Notes: generated by a model not told the origin, from the letters alone. Positions 45,193 through 56,810 are shown, counted from the stretch's first letter. The stretch is DNA of 64,000 nt from Rutpela maculata (GCA_936432065.2 OW386290.2:139821677-139885676), one strand, 5' to 3'. Program-made: numbers and translations.

Positions 45193-46204
45193 ATGGTACT
45201 CACAGTGCGTGAAAAAATTTATATTGTGCAATGCTATGGAATTGGCGGTGAAAACTCGCTAAGGGAAGTGGTAAGCCAATTTAATTTGAAATTTCCAAAC
45301 ACTGGTTTGTCACGTACTCAGGCTATCAGAATAATTAAAAAGTTTCTGGCTACTGGTAGTGTTTTTAAGATGAAAAGAAAAATAAAAGCATATGATGAAG
45401 ACAATGTTGGGGCTATTATAGCTCATGCCTCTGTTATAGAAAATCCTAGGATGCCACTAAGAGAGAGATCAGCTCTTATTAATATTAGCAAGTCTGAACT
45501 CCAAAGAATTTACAAGGCAAAGAAAATTAGGGCATATAAAGCAAATTATAAACATACGCTTGAAGAGGGAGATGACGGCTGTAAGTTGGATTTTTGTTTG
45601 ACCATTGGAGAAAAAATCATGGAAGAGAGATTTTTTTCATCATTTCATAATTTTCTCCAGATGAATCCACATTCACAACCAATGGTGTTGTTTCATCTCA
45701 GAATTGTCGGTTTTGGGTTTATGAGAATCCAAATTTTAGAATTCATTGTAGAAGACAATATTATAAAAAAGTGAATGTGTGGTGTGCCGTTTCTTATCAC
45801 AGCACACTTATTTACAGCTTCTTGAAAGATTTTCTGAAGAACATTTAAATATTTTAAGAGATATGCCTTTAGTTCATTTTCAACATGATGGTTGCCCTGG
45901 CCACTCTACAGAAATGGTTAATCGGTGGTTGAATTTAAATTTTGGAGAAAATTGGATTGCCAGGAATTGACCGATCAAGTGGCCGGCGAGATCCCTAGAC
46001 CTATCAATTTTGGATTTCTTTTTATGAGGTCGCCTCAAGCAGTTGGTTTACGCTGAACCACTTCTTAACGATGTAGCAGTATTGAAGCAGAGAATTACAA
46101 ATGCCGTAGACTCCATACCGTTAGATCATATTCGAAACAGTTTTAAGGACTTCAGGCGATGGATCGAAATGTGTGTGGATGTGGGTGGTAGCTACGTCGA
46201 ATAA
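45193..46204 (+). pseudogene. Tc1/mariner-like transposase
   Basis: Starts MVLTVREKIYIVQCYG. Residues 1-110 are a helix-turn-helix DNA-binding part (S-R-T-Q-A-I-R-I-I-K-K-F). The first catalytic Asp lies in D-E-S-T-F, read in a frame shifted near 45,640-45,670. The second is in F-Q-H-D-G-C-P-G-H (45,880-45,905). The third region is W-P-A-R-S-L-D-L, then L-D-F-F-L (about 45,980-46,025). Two in-frame stops there and at least two frameshifts make it dead. Coding ends S-Y-V-E at 46,204. It is related to the minus-strand transposase at 49,855-50,656. Confidence 0.85.
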
Positions 46205-46594
46205 TAAAAAAAATTGTAAAAATTGTTTTGTATTGGTCAATAATTAATTTGTTTGTGAATCTGTTTTGTTTTGACATTTATTACTTGTTATAATTTTTAA
46301 ACCTCATTAATCTTCTGTTAGTAATACTTGTTTCTTGTTTTGCAATTAGTTCGATTAACATTATACCTTCTTACATCTCGTATATTCAATTTTTTATTTA
46401 CCAGTAGCCTACTTTTTGAGATGATTAAAATTTGCTCCTACACAACTTTAAATATGAATTCAACTCTTAATTCGCAAAAAATGGGCCAGAAAGGATATAG
46501 TAAAGATCTTTGATACCGATCCAAATTTGGTTGAAATTGAATGACCAACAACTGAGTTACGAAGGTGTGTCCACTTGAAATGGGTCACACTGTA

Positions 46595-47417
46595 TAATAT
46601 AACTCATTCAAATCATTTTAATGGATGTCGTAGTCGTTTGATGAAATATGTCATTTCGTGAAAAGGCTAGTCAGTACATGAAATTATGGAATTTCATGCT
46701 AATTCTTGAAGGTTGCACTATCTGCCTAGGCATTTCGTGAAATGCCGTGATTGTCTCAGCACTTGACGTGGAAAGTCATTCTACACGATTTGCCGCAAAT
46801 TAGACCGGCAGATTGTGTTTTACTTGCTGCCTATTTGTTTTGTTTATTATGGAAAGTAAGAGTGAAAAAGACTTGTTCAGTGATCGTGACGAAGAGTATT
46901 ATGACGCAAGACCGAATAAATGACCGTATACCATCAGAAAATTAAACGACGTGCGAAAAATACTTAACTAATTTTGAGGTTAGGTTAGGTTAAGGTTTGT
47001 AGAATTTTTCAACTTTTTTTACTATTTAAAAAATAATACTAAAAATTCTTATATTTTTTTCCTAGTTCACACAGAGGTACAGTCACAGAAAAAATAAATA
47101 ATGTAGCTTACTATGTCTAGTATTATCACCAAAAAGTGCATTTAAATAAAATGGGTGCAACGCTTCTTAAAAAAAATAAAAACTCGTTATGACCGTTCCG
47201 GAGTACTTACTACTTTACATCTCTCTTTAATATAAACAAACTGGCTCATAAATTTACAAACAAGTAATTATTTGTTTTTAATTCAAATAAGTAAAATAAA
47301 TGCTCTGAATTACAGTTGTTATTTACGTTAAAAATAAGAAAGGTGCAGTATAGATAAAAATAAAGTCCAAGAAAATATTATTTATTATGATACAAATTAT
47401 TAATTATTACAATATAA
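46595..47417. other. Non-coding stretch
   Basis: No supported gene. A 24-codon open frame starts at 46,850 (MESKSEKDLF) without domain. A ggttaggttaggtta run near 46,980 is too short to call telomeric repeat. Confidence 0.4.
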
Positions 47418-47669
47418 TTAATCGTCGCTGCCCTCATGAATAACTACGTGAATATATTCTGATGTAAATATATTAGACAAAACTTCTGCTGGACGTACTA
47501 TGCGGGAAAGATATCGGGCATGTGACAAGTAATATACGGCTGCGGCTATATGTGAACGGCATCCTACCGTTCTTATGCCATTGGAACAGTCGCAGTAATA
47601 TCGGCGTATGCTTTGAATTGTCGTTCCATTAGGTATATAATCAATGTAAGTGTGGTAAGAACAGAATTT
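47418..47669 (-). pseudogene. SWIM-type zinc-finger C-terminus of a transposon protein
   Basis: An ORF without its own ATG, open on the minus strand from a stop near 47,670 to the stop at 47,418. It reads Y-Y-C-D-C-S-N-G then R-T-V-G-C-R-S-H-I-A-A-A-V-Y-Y-L-S-H-A-R-Y. The C-x-C ... C-x-H pattern is a SWIM zinc finger. Blocks of this form (C-x-C, G-x-R, C-x-H, then Y-L-x-x-A-R) are familiar as the C-terminus of uncharacterised, transposon-associated proteins in insects. The rest of the gene is gone; a LINE fragment adjoins at 47,700. The assignment to a transposon is inference. Confidence 0.6.
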
Positions 47670-47699
47670 CTAGTTATACTCTCGCTGCAGAAATGTATA

Positions 47700-47962
47700 T
47701 CAGTGTCCTATATTTTAATAATTAGAATGTTGTTAATAAACATAACAAAATATAGTGCGCCGAGTATCGACCCCTGCGACACACCGGATTTTTGCAAATT
47801 TGTGCCCTCAGTGCTGAACAAATTGATGTCGACTCTGCAGGATAATGAATTAGTCACAGTAACGAGCAAGAGTAGTCGATCAAGCTTATGGACGTACGAG
47901 TATATAATATCCGCTTGACCACCCCTATCCAAACTTTCACAAAGAAACCGTGCTTTGCGCAC
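47700..47962 (-). pseudogene. Small LINE RT fragment
   Basis: The minus strand reads Q-A-D-I-I-Y-S, and later G-V-S-Q-G-S-I-L-G-A-L then F-I-N-N-I, a diverged GVPQGSILGPL motif with much of the sequence between deleted. It resembles the LINE at 15,141-15,422 (Q-T-D-I-I-Y-T). Confidence 0.6.
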
Positions 47963-48763
47963 AAGGCTTATAATAGTGGATCTACTTTTTATGACAAATG
48001 ATTATTATTTCAGAAATTCGTTAAGTTTTACCTATAATCGAGTGACTTCATTATGACAGAAAATATAAATTCATTACTTCTCGTGCAGTCTATGCGATGG
48101 CCCCGAAAGTTTCTTAGAAATGCGAGACAACGAAGCTTAAGTTTTAATTAATTTAGTTCAGAATTTACCTTCTGTTACAAATCCTCTCTAATTGTATACT
48201 CGCACTGAGAAATATTAACATTCCCATGGGCACAGGTGAGACAGAATGTCTTGTTTCGAATTTGTTTTGTTTTACAACTCATGTTAAGAATTCCGTGTTA
48301 TTAAACGAATATCACGGAGCGATATTAAATCTCTGTTGGCTTAAATTCACGTCTATCTCGGTAGAATCAAGTTTATTTATCGATGAATTTATAGAGAAAT
48401 ACGTATATATTTCTTATAATTTATGAACGATTTACAGTCTACTTTGCAGTATTAAGTAATATGAGAAAAGTGTTACGCTCTTCGATTAAAGAACTTATAA
48501 CCTAGATATATAATGTGTATTGGTTTGTTTGTTGCTGAGATAGTCACAGTCTAAGGCACTTCAGTTGCAAACATCCCATAAGTTTTTGATTGGCTAATCA
48601 GTCTATTCGCGGTCGTTTCGGACGTCGATCTTCAGTTCAATTATCATAATCTCAGTTTGACTTGTCAGCCATTAAAGTTAATAAATGTTTTTCGTGTTCT
48701 CCGATCAAAAAGTGGTGAAGAAGTCATATTTACACAGTTTAGTGACAACATATTTAGTGCAAA
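47963..48763. other. Non-coding stretch before the THAP-like exon
   Basis: No gene. 48,640-48,760 has a TCAGTTT that could serve as initiator for the following exon, but no good TATA box. Confidence 0.35.
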
Positions 48764-48828
48764 ATGGTGAAGTGCTGTGCCGTTTGCAGAAAGCAGTTTA
48801 GAAAAGAAGAAAATCGATTGTTTCATAA
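48764..48828 (+). CDS. THAP-type zinc-finger first exon (partial)
   Basis: ATG at 48,764 opens M-V-K-C-C-A-V-C-R-K-Q-F and ends F-H-K directly at a strong splice donor (GTAAGT at 48,829). The start MVxxC...C...FH(K/R) is that of THAP domains, DNA-binding modules found in insect proteins and P-element transposases. Relative to the consensus the first Cys-Cys spacing is short by about two residues, so the finger may be damaged. A possible second exon begins after an acceptor near 48,960 (Y-V-P-R-G-Y-E-N-L) but runs into a stop within 20 codons. The gene is probably a fragment, or is interrupted by the transposon at 49,313. Confidence 0.45.
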
Positions 48829-49312
48829 GTAAGTAGGTATAAACTTCATAGTCGTAACGTGATGGGGTTCAGTTTACAGTTGTAATAAGGTGAATAGAAA
48901 TTCAATTTTAATGTACTTTGAATAAAACATTTCTACCTATTATATTTTTAAAATTCGCAGTTATGTTCCTAGAGGTTATGAAAATTTAACCAACAATTAT
49001 TACATAAAATAGGTACAATTGAATTTAAGGCTTGTCTAATTTGTGGTGTGTTTACTAAATATGTCATTCAATATTGCAGAAACAATAAATTATTATGACC
49101 AACATTCAAATAAAAAATATTAACAATAATTTAGCCATGTAAATATGTATAATATTTACCATCTTATTATATGTAAACTTCCAGAAAGAATAGAGAAATA
49201 TGATTTTTATGAATGATGAGGTACTTTACAGATTTGTAACAATAGACATATTTTAAAGTTTAGGCTAATTAAATTTGAAATATATCAAGCATTATCTTAC
49301 TGTAATAGACTA

Positions 49313-51782
49313 AGAGCTGGCGGCCGCGGAGGTACTACGATATTACCTTCGGCTGGAATTTTGAGAAGTGGTTGGGGGGACCAGCAGAAAGTGCCATCTG
49401 CAACGATTTTGCTCAAAACTCCTGCAAAGGACACGTCAGACGACTCAAAAATTAAAACATTTTTGCTCAAAAAATGATCATACCTCCGGTTGAAAATTTG
49501 CACATTAATTGTATGAAGGTCACAGATAACGTATGTAAATCGTCAGATGCCTAGGTCGCTGCCAAAGGGGTGTGAGACGCCCTCAAAGTTGTAATTTTTG
49601 TTTTCAAAATTTTTTTTCCTTACCTCAGTCTGACGTTTTAACATATTGCAACAGAGACCATTCTAAGCACAAATTAAAATCATCAGACGAAAATTCCGCT
49701 GCGAAGTCCCCCTACAACGTTCACAAAGTCCCAGACCACCTGACAGGTATACTTTTTTCGAAAATTTATTTTCGTTACCTGCGTCTGACGTTTTTACATA
49801 TTATCCTAAAGACAATTTTAAATATATATGTGCTTGTTCCACTTATAATGCGATCGGTCTAGGAATCTACGTATCACTATCGCGTTATGAGCAGGACAAC
49901 CATCCTGCTGGTACCAAATCTCTTCGAGGTCACTGCCCAAAGTTCGGAATAATTTGTTCACGTAACAAATTCAAATATTTTTGTGCTGTAAGGTTGCCGT
50001 CGATAAAAAAGGGGCCAACTATTGAATTATCTAAAATTCCAGCCCACACATCGACTTTCTGTGGGTATTGAGTTCGGTGTGGCATACTTAAATATTTATT
50101 TTCCCGGGACCAATATCTAGTAACGGATGAATTGTGACGACCATGCAGCGAAAATGAACTTTCGTCAGTAAATAAAATATTTTTAATGAATGTTTCATTT
50201 TCGTTCGCCTTTTCCATCATGGTTTCACAGAATTCCATACGTCGTATAAAGTCATCGGAAAAATTTTCTTGTGTGACGGCAACTTTATAACAATGATATT
50301 TGTTACGTTTTAAAATTGCCCGAACCGTGCGGTCAGGTACATCGAGCTCGGCAGAGATTTGCCTGCTGGAATAGGGGGCATGTGCCTCCGGAAAACTACA
50401 CACATTTATTTCCCTCTGTTCCTGTTTGTCGCTCATCTGTCTGCCATCATTGTCAGTCACCACCTTCATTATTTCTGCAAGATTTTACACATCCAGACGA
50501 TTCAAACTTATGAACAATGTTCAAAACTGTTTGTTCCGTCGGAACGGGTCGATCTTCAAATGTAAAAACAAATCGGGCGACAACTTCTGCAACCGTATTA
50601 TTTCCAAAATACCATTTAATAATTTGCACTCGTTCTTCCGTTGTATAAATCGTCATTTTAAAAGCGTTAACTACGATAATACTGTTTAACGCACACGCAA
50701 TGGCTCAAATAAAATAAAAATCTGAAAGCTACTTGTCTTCTAATCTCCCCCCTTTCCAGATCACAGTCATTTTAGGTGGGGATGTCTAGGCGAATACACT
50801 GCATTGATGGGACAAAGTGGGGTAAACAAGAAAATGCGAAATCAGATGAAATCCAATTATTGATTAATACGGCTTTATTTGCAATTGATTTCTTGTTAAA
50901 ATAACTTGATTAACAGTAGGTAAGGGTAACATCATGATTTGTTAAATATATTTAGATTTATGCTGCGTATTTTGACATGGCGTAAAATAATTTACGTTAC
51001 TCCAATTTCCCCCAGTGTCAAATCTCGGCATGCTTTGCCGGCAACAGGTCAGAAGTCCCTCCCACAGTCTAGACGTGCGCACCTCGGAACATCCTTTACT
51101 TTTTATGTATATGTGCTAGAAACTTTTCCCTTGAATTGAATTTCTTTTATAACGTATAGTGCCTCAACCAGTATTTCATTAAATTTAAAAGATGTTGAAA
51201 CAATATTCAGTCATTTAGGCTGGAATTTCGCGATATTTCAGGGGGATTTTGCAGCGGTATTTTCGTCTGACGATTTACATATGTATTTAAAATTGCCTCT
51301 AGGATAATATGTAAAAACGTCAGACGGAGGTAACGAAAATAAATTTTCGAAAAAAAAAGTATACCACTCAGGTGGGCTGGAACTTTGTGAACGTTGTAGG
51401 GGGACTTCGCAGCGGCATTTTCGTCTGACGATTTTAATTTGTGCTTACAATGGTCTCTGTTGCAATATGTTAAAATGTCAGACGGAGGTAAGGAAAAAAA
51501 ATGACAACTTTGAGGGCGTCTGACACCCCTTTGGCAGCGACCCAGTCGTCTGACGATTTACATACGTTATCTGTGACCTTCAAACAGGTAATGTGCAAAT
51601 TTTCTGCCGGAGGTATGATCATTTTTTGAGCAAAAATTTTTCATTTTTGAGTCATCTGACGTGTCCTTTGTAGGGGTTTTGAGCAAAATTCTTGCAGATG
51701 GCACTTCCTGATGGTCCCCCCAACCATTTCTCAAAATTCCAGCCGGAGGTAATATCGTAGTACCTCCGCGGCCGCCAGCTCT
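49313..51782 (-). mobile_element. Mariner-like element with ~500-bp iteron-rich TIRs
   Basis: 49,313-49,830 is matched in reverse by about 51,238-51,782, starting agagctggcggccgcggagg at both outer ends. The arms contain six or more copies of cgtctgacg or its complement cgtcagacg, spaced roughly 40-110 bases apart. Between them is a Tc1/mariner-like transposase on the minus strand. No clear TA target duplication is seen next to the terminal bases, so the exact ends are uncertain. Confidence 0.8.
49855..50656 (-). pseudogene. Tc1/mariner-like transposase, C-terminally truncated
   Basis: Starts at ATG 50,656 (MTIYTTEERVQIIKWYFG). The helix-turn-helix part ends with a frameshift near 50,455. 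The next frame (50,469-49,930) has S-S-R-Q-I-S-A-E-L-D-V-P-D-R-T-V-R and the first catalytic Asp in F-T-D-E-S-S-F, then Q-K-V-D-V-W-A-G-I. After another frame break near 49,930 comes the second catalytic block Q-Q-D-G-C-P-A-H. The third acidic residue and the C-terminus are missing where the TIR arm begins (about 49,830). It is related to the transposase at 45,193-46,204. Confidence 0.8.
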
Positions 51783-53010
51783 CCGTCTATAATATTACAT
51801 GCCTACATAACGTTGTATAAAGAGCTGGTAATGCAGGAATTGCAATAATTCATTTTAATAAAAATATTTACCGTTCTACACATAGCCGGCACTGTTGCTT
51901 ATGGGATGTTAGGTTTATCTATCCTTTTGAATGGACATATAATGTGACTATGTTAGGAGCAAACAAGGTGTATACTGAAGAAATAGCTATTATGTATCTA
52001 GTAATAAGTTCATTGATCGGAGGTTACGCTTAAAAGGCAAGCATCCAGCGTTTATTCTTGGACATGGTGTCCGAATATTATCGCCCCAAGTATCACAAGA
52101 CCTCGAAAATACCTTGAAGGCGTTATGGCTACTTAATAGTTGAAAAATTCTACTAACTCTAAATTTTCTTACGGCCCATGTTTGCCTTTCGAAAATATAA
52201 CTGATGGCAAAAAGAGCTAAGTTCAAATCCCGTCTTATGTAAGTAATGAATATCTGTCAGTTGCAATTACAGAGATAACCATTAACCTTTTGTGGAATCC
52301 CGAACTGTCCATTGGAAAAAAAAATTAGATAATGATAGTAGTACTGGTAGACAATACCGTCACCATGATTTTTTTTCCAATTCAGATGAGAAGTCTCGAA
52401 AGATTAGACATCCTTACGTGTATTGATGATAATTATAAGGTTCATAGGGGCTCTCTATAATCTTGTCTCTTTTTATCAGTCCTAAAAAGGTTAAAAACCC
52501 TTCAGTGCAGATTCTTGCAAAAGATAAAGAACTGCGAAATCTAAAAAACCAGTAGCGGTTGTCATAAATATCATTTGCATAACTAAGCTGCATAGTACTT
52601 TGATTATAACAACAATCGTTCTGATAATATTTTAATATCCAAAGAAAACTTTCAATTAATTTAAAAAAATAAAATCGTTGAAAAGTTACTGAGTTAATGG
52701 GTTAAGTATTTTCAACATACACTCTTTTACCTTACAATGCTAGGAATCCTCTCATGTAATTCAATACTTCATCAGTATTAGCTAGAAAGGTAGTTGTTTT
52801 GATTGGTTCTCCAATGATGAGGGTTTTAAAGTGTTTTCCTAAGTATTACATATATTAGCATGACCAGATTAAGGTACCAATATACAGAAAGTAATAATTA
52901 CATATTAAATAAAAAACTGTGAATGGCTGAATTTAAATACCTACATGATTTACGAATATTTTCAATATATATTTTTTTGCTTTAAAATGCTAGAAATTCT
53001 ATCATGTAAT
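51783..53010. other. Non-coding stretch containing one dispersed repeat
   Basis: No gene. 52,735-52,960 is a diverged relative of the palindrome arm at 7,477-7,746. Confidence 0.4.
52735..52960 (+). repeat. Dispersed repeat, relative of 7,477-7,746
   Basis: Shares atgctaggaatcctctcatg, ttcaatacttcatcagtatt, ttttgattggttctccaat and a tatattagcatgaccagatta segment with the palindrome arm, at lower identity. Only one orientation is present. Confidence 0.75.
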
Positions 53011-53285
53011 AATAATAATAATGTTTATTATTTAGAAACATAATAAAAACTAGTGGAAGCATTATACTCTTCGCCGGTTTACTGAGCTTTTTACATAATT
53101 GTTACACATTCTATAGGATACTCTTCGCATGTTTCTTGCAAAGAATGTCGGATATTCTAAATTTTGTAATACCGACTTTGTTGTAAAAAAAAAATATTGA
53201 AAAAAAAAATCGCCATGTAAGGGATTTGAACACAAGACCTTGGACTGCAAGGCAAAAGCTTTAGCCATTGGGCCATCACACATTA
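53010..53285 (-). repeat. tRNA-derived SINE candidate
   Basis: On the minus strand an A-box-like TGGCCCAATGG (53,275-53,265) and a B-box-like TGTTCAAATCC (53,232-53,222) are spaced as in tRNA genes. The tRNA fold itself is lost (acceptor and T stems do not pair). The body ends in an (att)n tail near 53,010-53,030. This is the layout of a tRNA-derived SINE. Confidence 0.5.
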
Positions 53286-54400
53286 CAATGAAAATTGAAT
53301 GTGTGTAATACATATCGTTCAAAAATTATATTTCAACGGATTAGATATATTATTATGAAATATATGTTAGTAAAATATATTTTCACAAGATTTCTATTTA
53401 AGTACAAGTGACAAACATTAATTTTTTTTATTATTTAAATGATTAATAACTTTTTATTTACTAATTGATTTTTTTCAAAAACTAGCTAACGCTAACTTAC
53501 ATTCCAAATTTCAATACAATTGGATTTTTCTTTCTTAAGTTATCGTGCTTACAAGAAACGTGACGGACGGACAGACGGACATTTTGAAAGTTGTTCAGAA
53601 TTCGTTCACTAACATAATGATATGAAATTGTTTTCTCTACGAGCGATATTTACTGTTTTAGAAATGTTCCGATCAAATTTAATATACTCTTTGTTTTTGC
53701 GAAGAGTATAATGATAATAGCAACATGATAACAATTTAATAACAACATGATAATAATGATAATATAATACAATAACGTAATAATAATAACTTAATAATAA
53801 AAAATTAGGAAAAAACAATAAGAAATAATAAACATGATAGGCACTCACCTAAGTAGAACACTTGAGGGTGAAATTATGACAATAAGTATAATACGAAAAA
53901 AAAACTATATCATATAAGGTAAATATAATGGAACACAAAAGTAATATGTCTGTATCTTTGAGTCAGAGATGCCGCAAGACCGAGACTAGTCTCGGTCTTG
54001 TCTTGAATTTCAAGACAAGACCATCTCTGAAATTTCGAGACCAAGACAAGACCTGACCTTTCAAGACCAAGACTCTTGTCGAGAGTCTTGTTGAGAGTCT
54101 TGTCAAGAGTCTTGAGTTTTTTTGTCTTTCGATAATAATTTTTAAAATTTTTACATTTAAATAATGCATTTTTAATGGGCAAATCAATCTAGAATTTACT
54201 AAAATAAATTATTAAAATATTTAAGCATAAGGGAGTATTAACTATTACTGAATGAACAGTGACGGTATTTCCTTCTCTGCGCGGCTAAGTGCCAACTTAA
54301 GATGGTTGACTAGTAGTTAAGTATGAATAAGTCTATATTTCGGTTAAAATTTTGCCATCACCAATTCATTAATTCATATATTTTGTCTCTGTTTTCACTG
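53286..54400. other. Low-complexity non-coding stretch
   Basis: 53,700-53,840 is an (aat/atg)-rich run. 53,970-54,120 consists of many copies of caagac / gtcttg, including the perfect palindrome ccgagactagtctcgg. No gene. Confidence 0.6.
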
Positions 54401-55188
54401 CGAAGATGCCTCTTTAGCAGTTACTTGAACGTTCTTTGATTTTGTATTTTTTCAATATTTTCTGGTATGGAGTTATAAATCTTCGAAACTAGATAGTCAT
54501 AGCTGGGCTCCCCTTTTGTTGTAGATTTTACTGGAACCGTTACGTTATTTTTCTTTAAAACGTGCTATAAATTGTGGTCGATTTGTTTTAGATCCTTTCT
54601 CGTTGAATGTGCTTTTATTGCAATTTTGAGATAGAATAGTTGGCGAATGCCTAAAATATTTAATTTCTTATATAAAACATTTGAAGAACATATGCTATTT
54701 TTGTTTGACATTAATTTCAATAATTTACGTTGCAGTATACACAAGTCTTCTAAGTATGTTTTATCAGCAGCGTCCCAGGTGATAATACTATAACTTAGAT
54801 GGCTTTTCATGGTGTTATCTTTGTTTCCATTCTAAGAAGTCTTTGATTTGTCTAACTTTCTTAGTGGATTTATTAATAAATTCTTGACCGTTTATTTTTA
54901 CTTTCAGGTGTTGGAAATCAGATAAGATATTGCAATACGAAGAAAAACTTATATATACTGTTTTTCTCTATTAATGATAAATAGTTCAATATTTGCTTCA
55001 TGTCATTTTCTACTTTTTGTTTCAGTCCAGGATTTGTCTTCGTAGAATATGGCACTGTCATCTGCAAATGTGATTATAGTTCTTTCAGTTTCCATTTCAA
55101 GTAAATCATTTATGTATATGGTAAACAGCAGGTCCTAACACGGTGCCTTGGAGCACGCCGCATGTGATATCTGCATATTGGCTATTGG
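54400..55188 (-). pseudogene. LINE RT C-terminal fragment
   Basis: Minus strand. C-G-V-L-Q-G-T-V-L-G-P near 55,170-55,135 and the remains of an A-D-D block near 55,060 lie in changing frames. 54,565-54,810 then reads S-Y-S-I-I-T-W and L-Q-R-K-L-L-K-L-M, the end of a CR1-like RT. The fragment is cut at 55,188 by the gypsy-like LTR element. Confidence 0.75.
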
Positions 55189-55410
55189 TATGGTAGTATA
55201 TACCATAATAAAACTTCATCATCATTAAAGAACATATATTAAAATAAAAATAAAGTATTAATGTTCTCTTATAAAGAATATTTCATTATATTAATTAATT
55301 TATAAAATTGATGATGTTATAATATTTTTAAAAATTGTTCTTCTGTTATTTTTGTTTCTTCCAGTTCCATGGCAACTCCCACGCTTAATCTACAGTAAGC
55401 AAGTTGCTAC
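55189..55410 (-). repeat. Gypsy-like LTR, left copy (3' LTR)
   Basis: 222 bp, nearly identical to 56,846-57,068, with four differences counted. On the element strand it starts TGTAGCAACTTGC. The 5-bp attgg at 55,184-55,188 recurs at 57,069-57,073 as the target duplication. A purine tract (aataggagggtg, minus strand) precedes it, as expected of a 3' LTR. Confidence 0.85.
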
Positions 55411-55456
55411 ATACACCCTCCTATTAATAAAAAGAACAATCAATCAATCATAGTAT

Positions 55457-55632
55457 CTATTGCAAAACGCACCTTCTTAGCACGAGTAGGTGGAACATCA
55501 CATCTGTCAACAAAAAAACTGGTTTGACTCTGTCAATATTGACAGTTACAACTTTATTTCTTTTATCAAAGGTAATTAACTTGTCTGTACGGGACAAAAC
55601 TATAAACGGACCCTTGTACAGTGGAGTAAATG
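55457..55632 (-). pseudogene. Gypsy integrase C-terminal segment
   Basis: The minus strand reads T-P-L-Y-K-G-P-F-I-V-L-S-R-T-D-K and V-N-I-D-R-V-K-P-V-F, the SH3-like C-terminal region of gypsy integrases. It is the natural continuation of the integrase at 55,633-56,810, but lies on the opposite strand and on the wrong side of it. Confidence 0.75.
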
Positions 55633-56810
55633 TATTTATTTCACTGACCATAAACCTTTGGTCAATGCTTTGTTCACAAAAGCTGAGAGATCTCCAAGAC
55701 AAATCCGTCATTTGGAATATATTGCTCAATTTTCATACGAAATTAAGCATATTAAAGGCAAGAATAATGTCATAGCTGACACTTTATCACGTGTATATGA
55801 CACATCTTCTTTAGAGCAATATATTTTACCAATTCAGACAGAAAAATCTCCTTTGATTAATGTCAATTTTGATTTGAAATTATTAAGCAAAGCACAAGAG
55901 AGAGATTCTGACCTTAAACACTTATTATCAAATAAATCTTCAAATTCTGAACATACTTTCAATTTGAAAAGAATTAAGATTCCAAATCTAGATGAATTTA
56001 TTTGGTGCGATGTGTCTCGTCCAAAACTTCGACCTTATGTTCCAATTATTTACAGGAGAACAATATTTGATATATTTCATGGTCTATCTCATCCTGGAAT
56101 TAAAGCTACTAGGACTTTAGTAACTAATAACTATTTTTGGCCGAAAATGTCAACTGATTGCAATTTATGGGCCAAGTCGTGCGTTAACTGTCGGACTTGT
56201 AAAGTCACACGTCACGTGAGAAGCCCTCTTGGAAATTTAGAAATCCCTAAATGTAGATTCGATCATATACATATTGATTTAGTAGGACCATTACCTCCTT
56301 CCAAAGGTTATTCTTACATCCTTTCAGTAATCGAACGTTTTACTAAATGGCCAGAAGCTTATCCTCTGCGTGATATTACTGCAGAAACTGTAGCACGCAC
56401 ATTGTTTCAAAATTTTGTATGTCGTTATGGTGTACCTTTAACCGTGACAACTGACCAGGGAGTTCAATTCGAATCCAAATTATTTAACGCGTTTTCAAAA
56501 TTTTTGGATTTTCACAGAATTCGTACCACTACTTTCCACCCACAAAGTAACGGATTAGTTGAACGTTTTCACAGGACTCTTAAAGCTGCATTAACAGCTA
56601 GGGCTAATACACCACATTGGGTGGACGAACTTCCGATTGTTTTATTAGCTTTCAGGACGATTCCCAAAGAAGATCTGCAATGTTCTTCTGCCGAACTTAT
56701 TTACGGTCAAACTCTACGGTTACCTGGTGAATGTTTTATTAAGTCGTACGATACACCAGACTTGCCTTTATTTATTGGCAGATTACGCAATTAATTCAGT
56801 CTATCTGCAG
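55633..56810 (+). pseudogene. Gypsy RNase H (end) and integrase, inverted block
   Basis: Open from an RNase H block T-D-H-K-P-L-V-N-A-L through I-A-D-T-L-S-R. The integrase zinc finger follows (H-G-L-S-H-P-G...C-V-N-C-R-T-C). The catalytic core comes next: H-I-D-L-V-G-P-L-P, T-D-Q-G-V-Q-F and P-Q-S-N-G-L-V-E-R-F-H, which carry the D-D-E residues. It stops after L-F-I-G-R-L-R and lacks the C-terminal domain. Integrase inserts element cDNA in the nucleus; that is from the family. The uninterrupted frame agrees with a young copy. Confidence 0.85.

Larger units (their letters stand above)
43334..46592 (+). mobile_element. Tc1/mariner-like transposon, degraded
   Basis: Left end cagtgtgacccatttcaagt; right end read backwards is the same, and both continue gga-acaccttcgtaactcag for roughly 90 bp. 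TA lies on both outsides (43,332-43,333 and 46,593-46,594), the superfamily's target duplication. It contains a broken transposase gene at 45,193-46,204 and two younger MITE insertions (43,570-43,985 and 44,510-45,178). Confidence 0.85.

Noticed and set aside
46975..46997. Insect telomeric (TTAGG)n repeat
   Set aside because: Only about two to three imperfect units (gaggttaggttaggttaagg).
53212..53285. Functional tRNA gene on the minus strand
   Set aside because: A- and B-box-like sequences are present but the acceptor and T stems do not pair, and the repeat continues into an (att)n tail.
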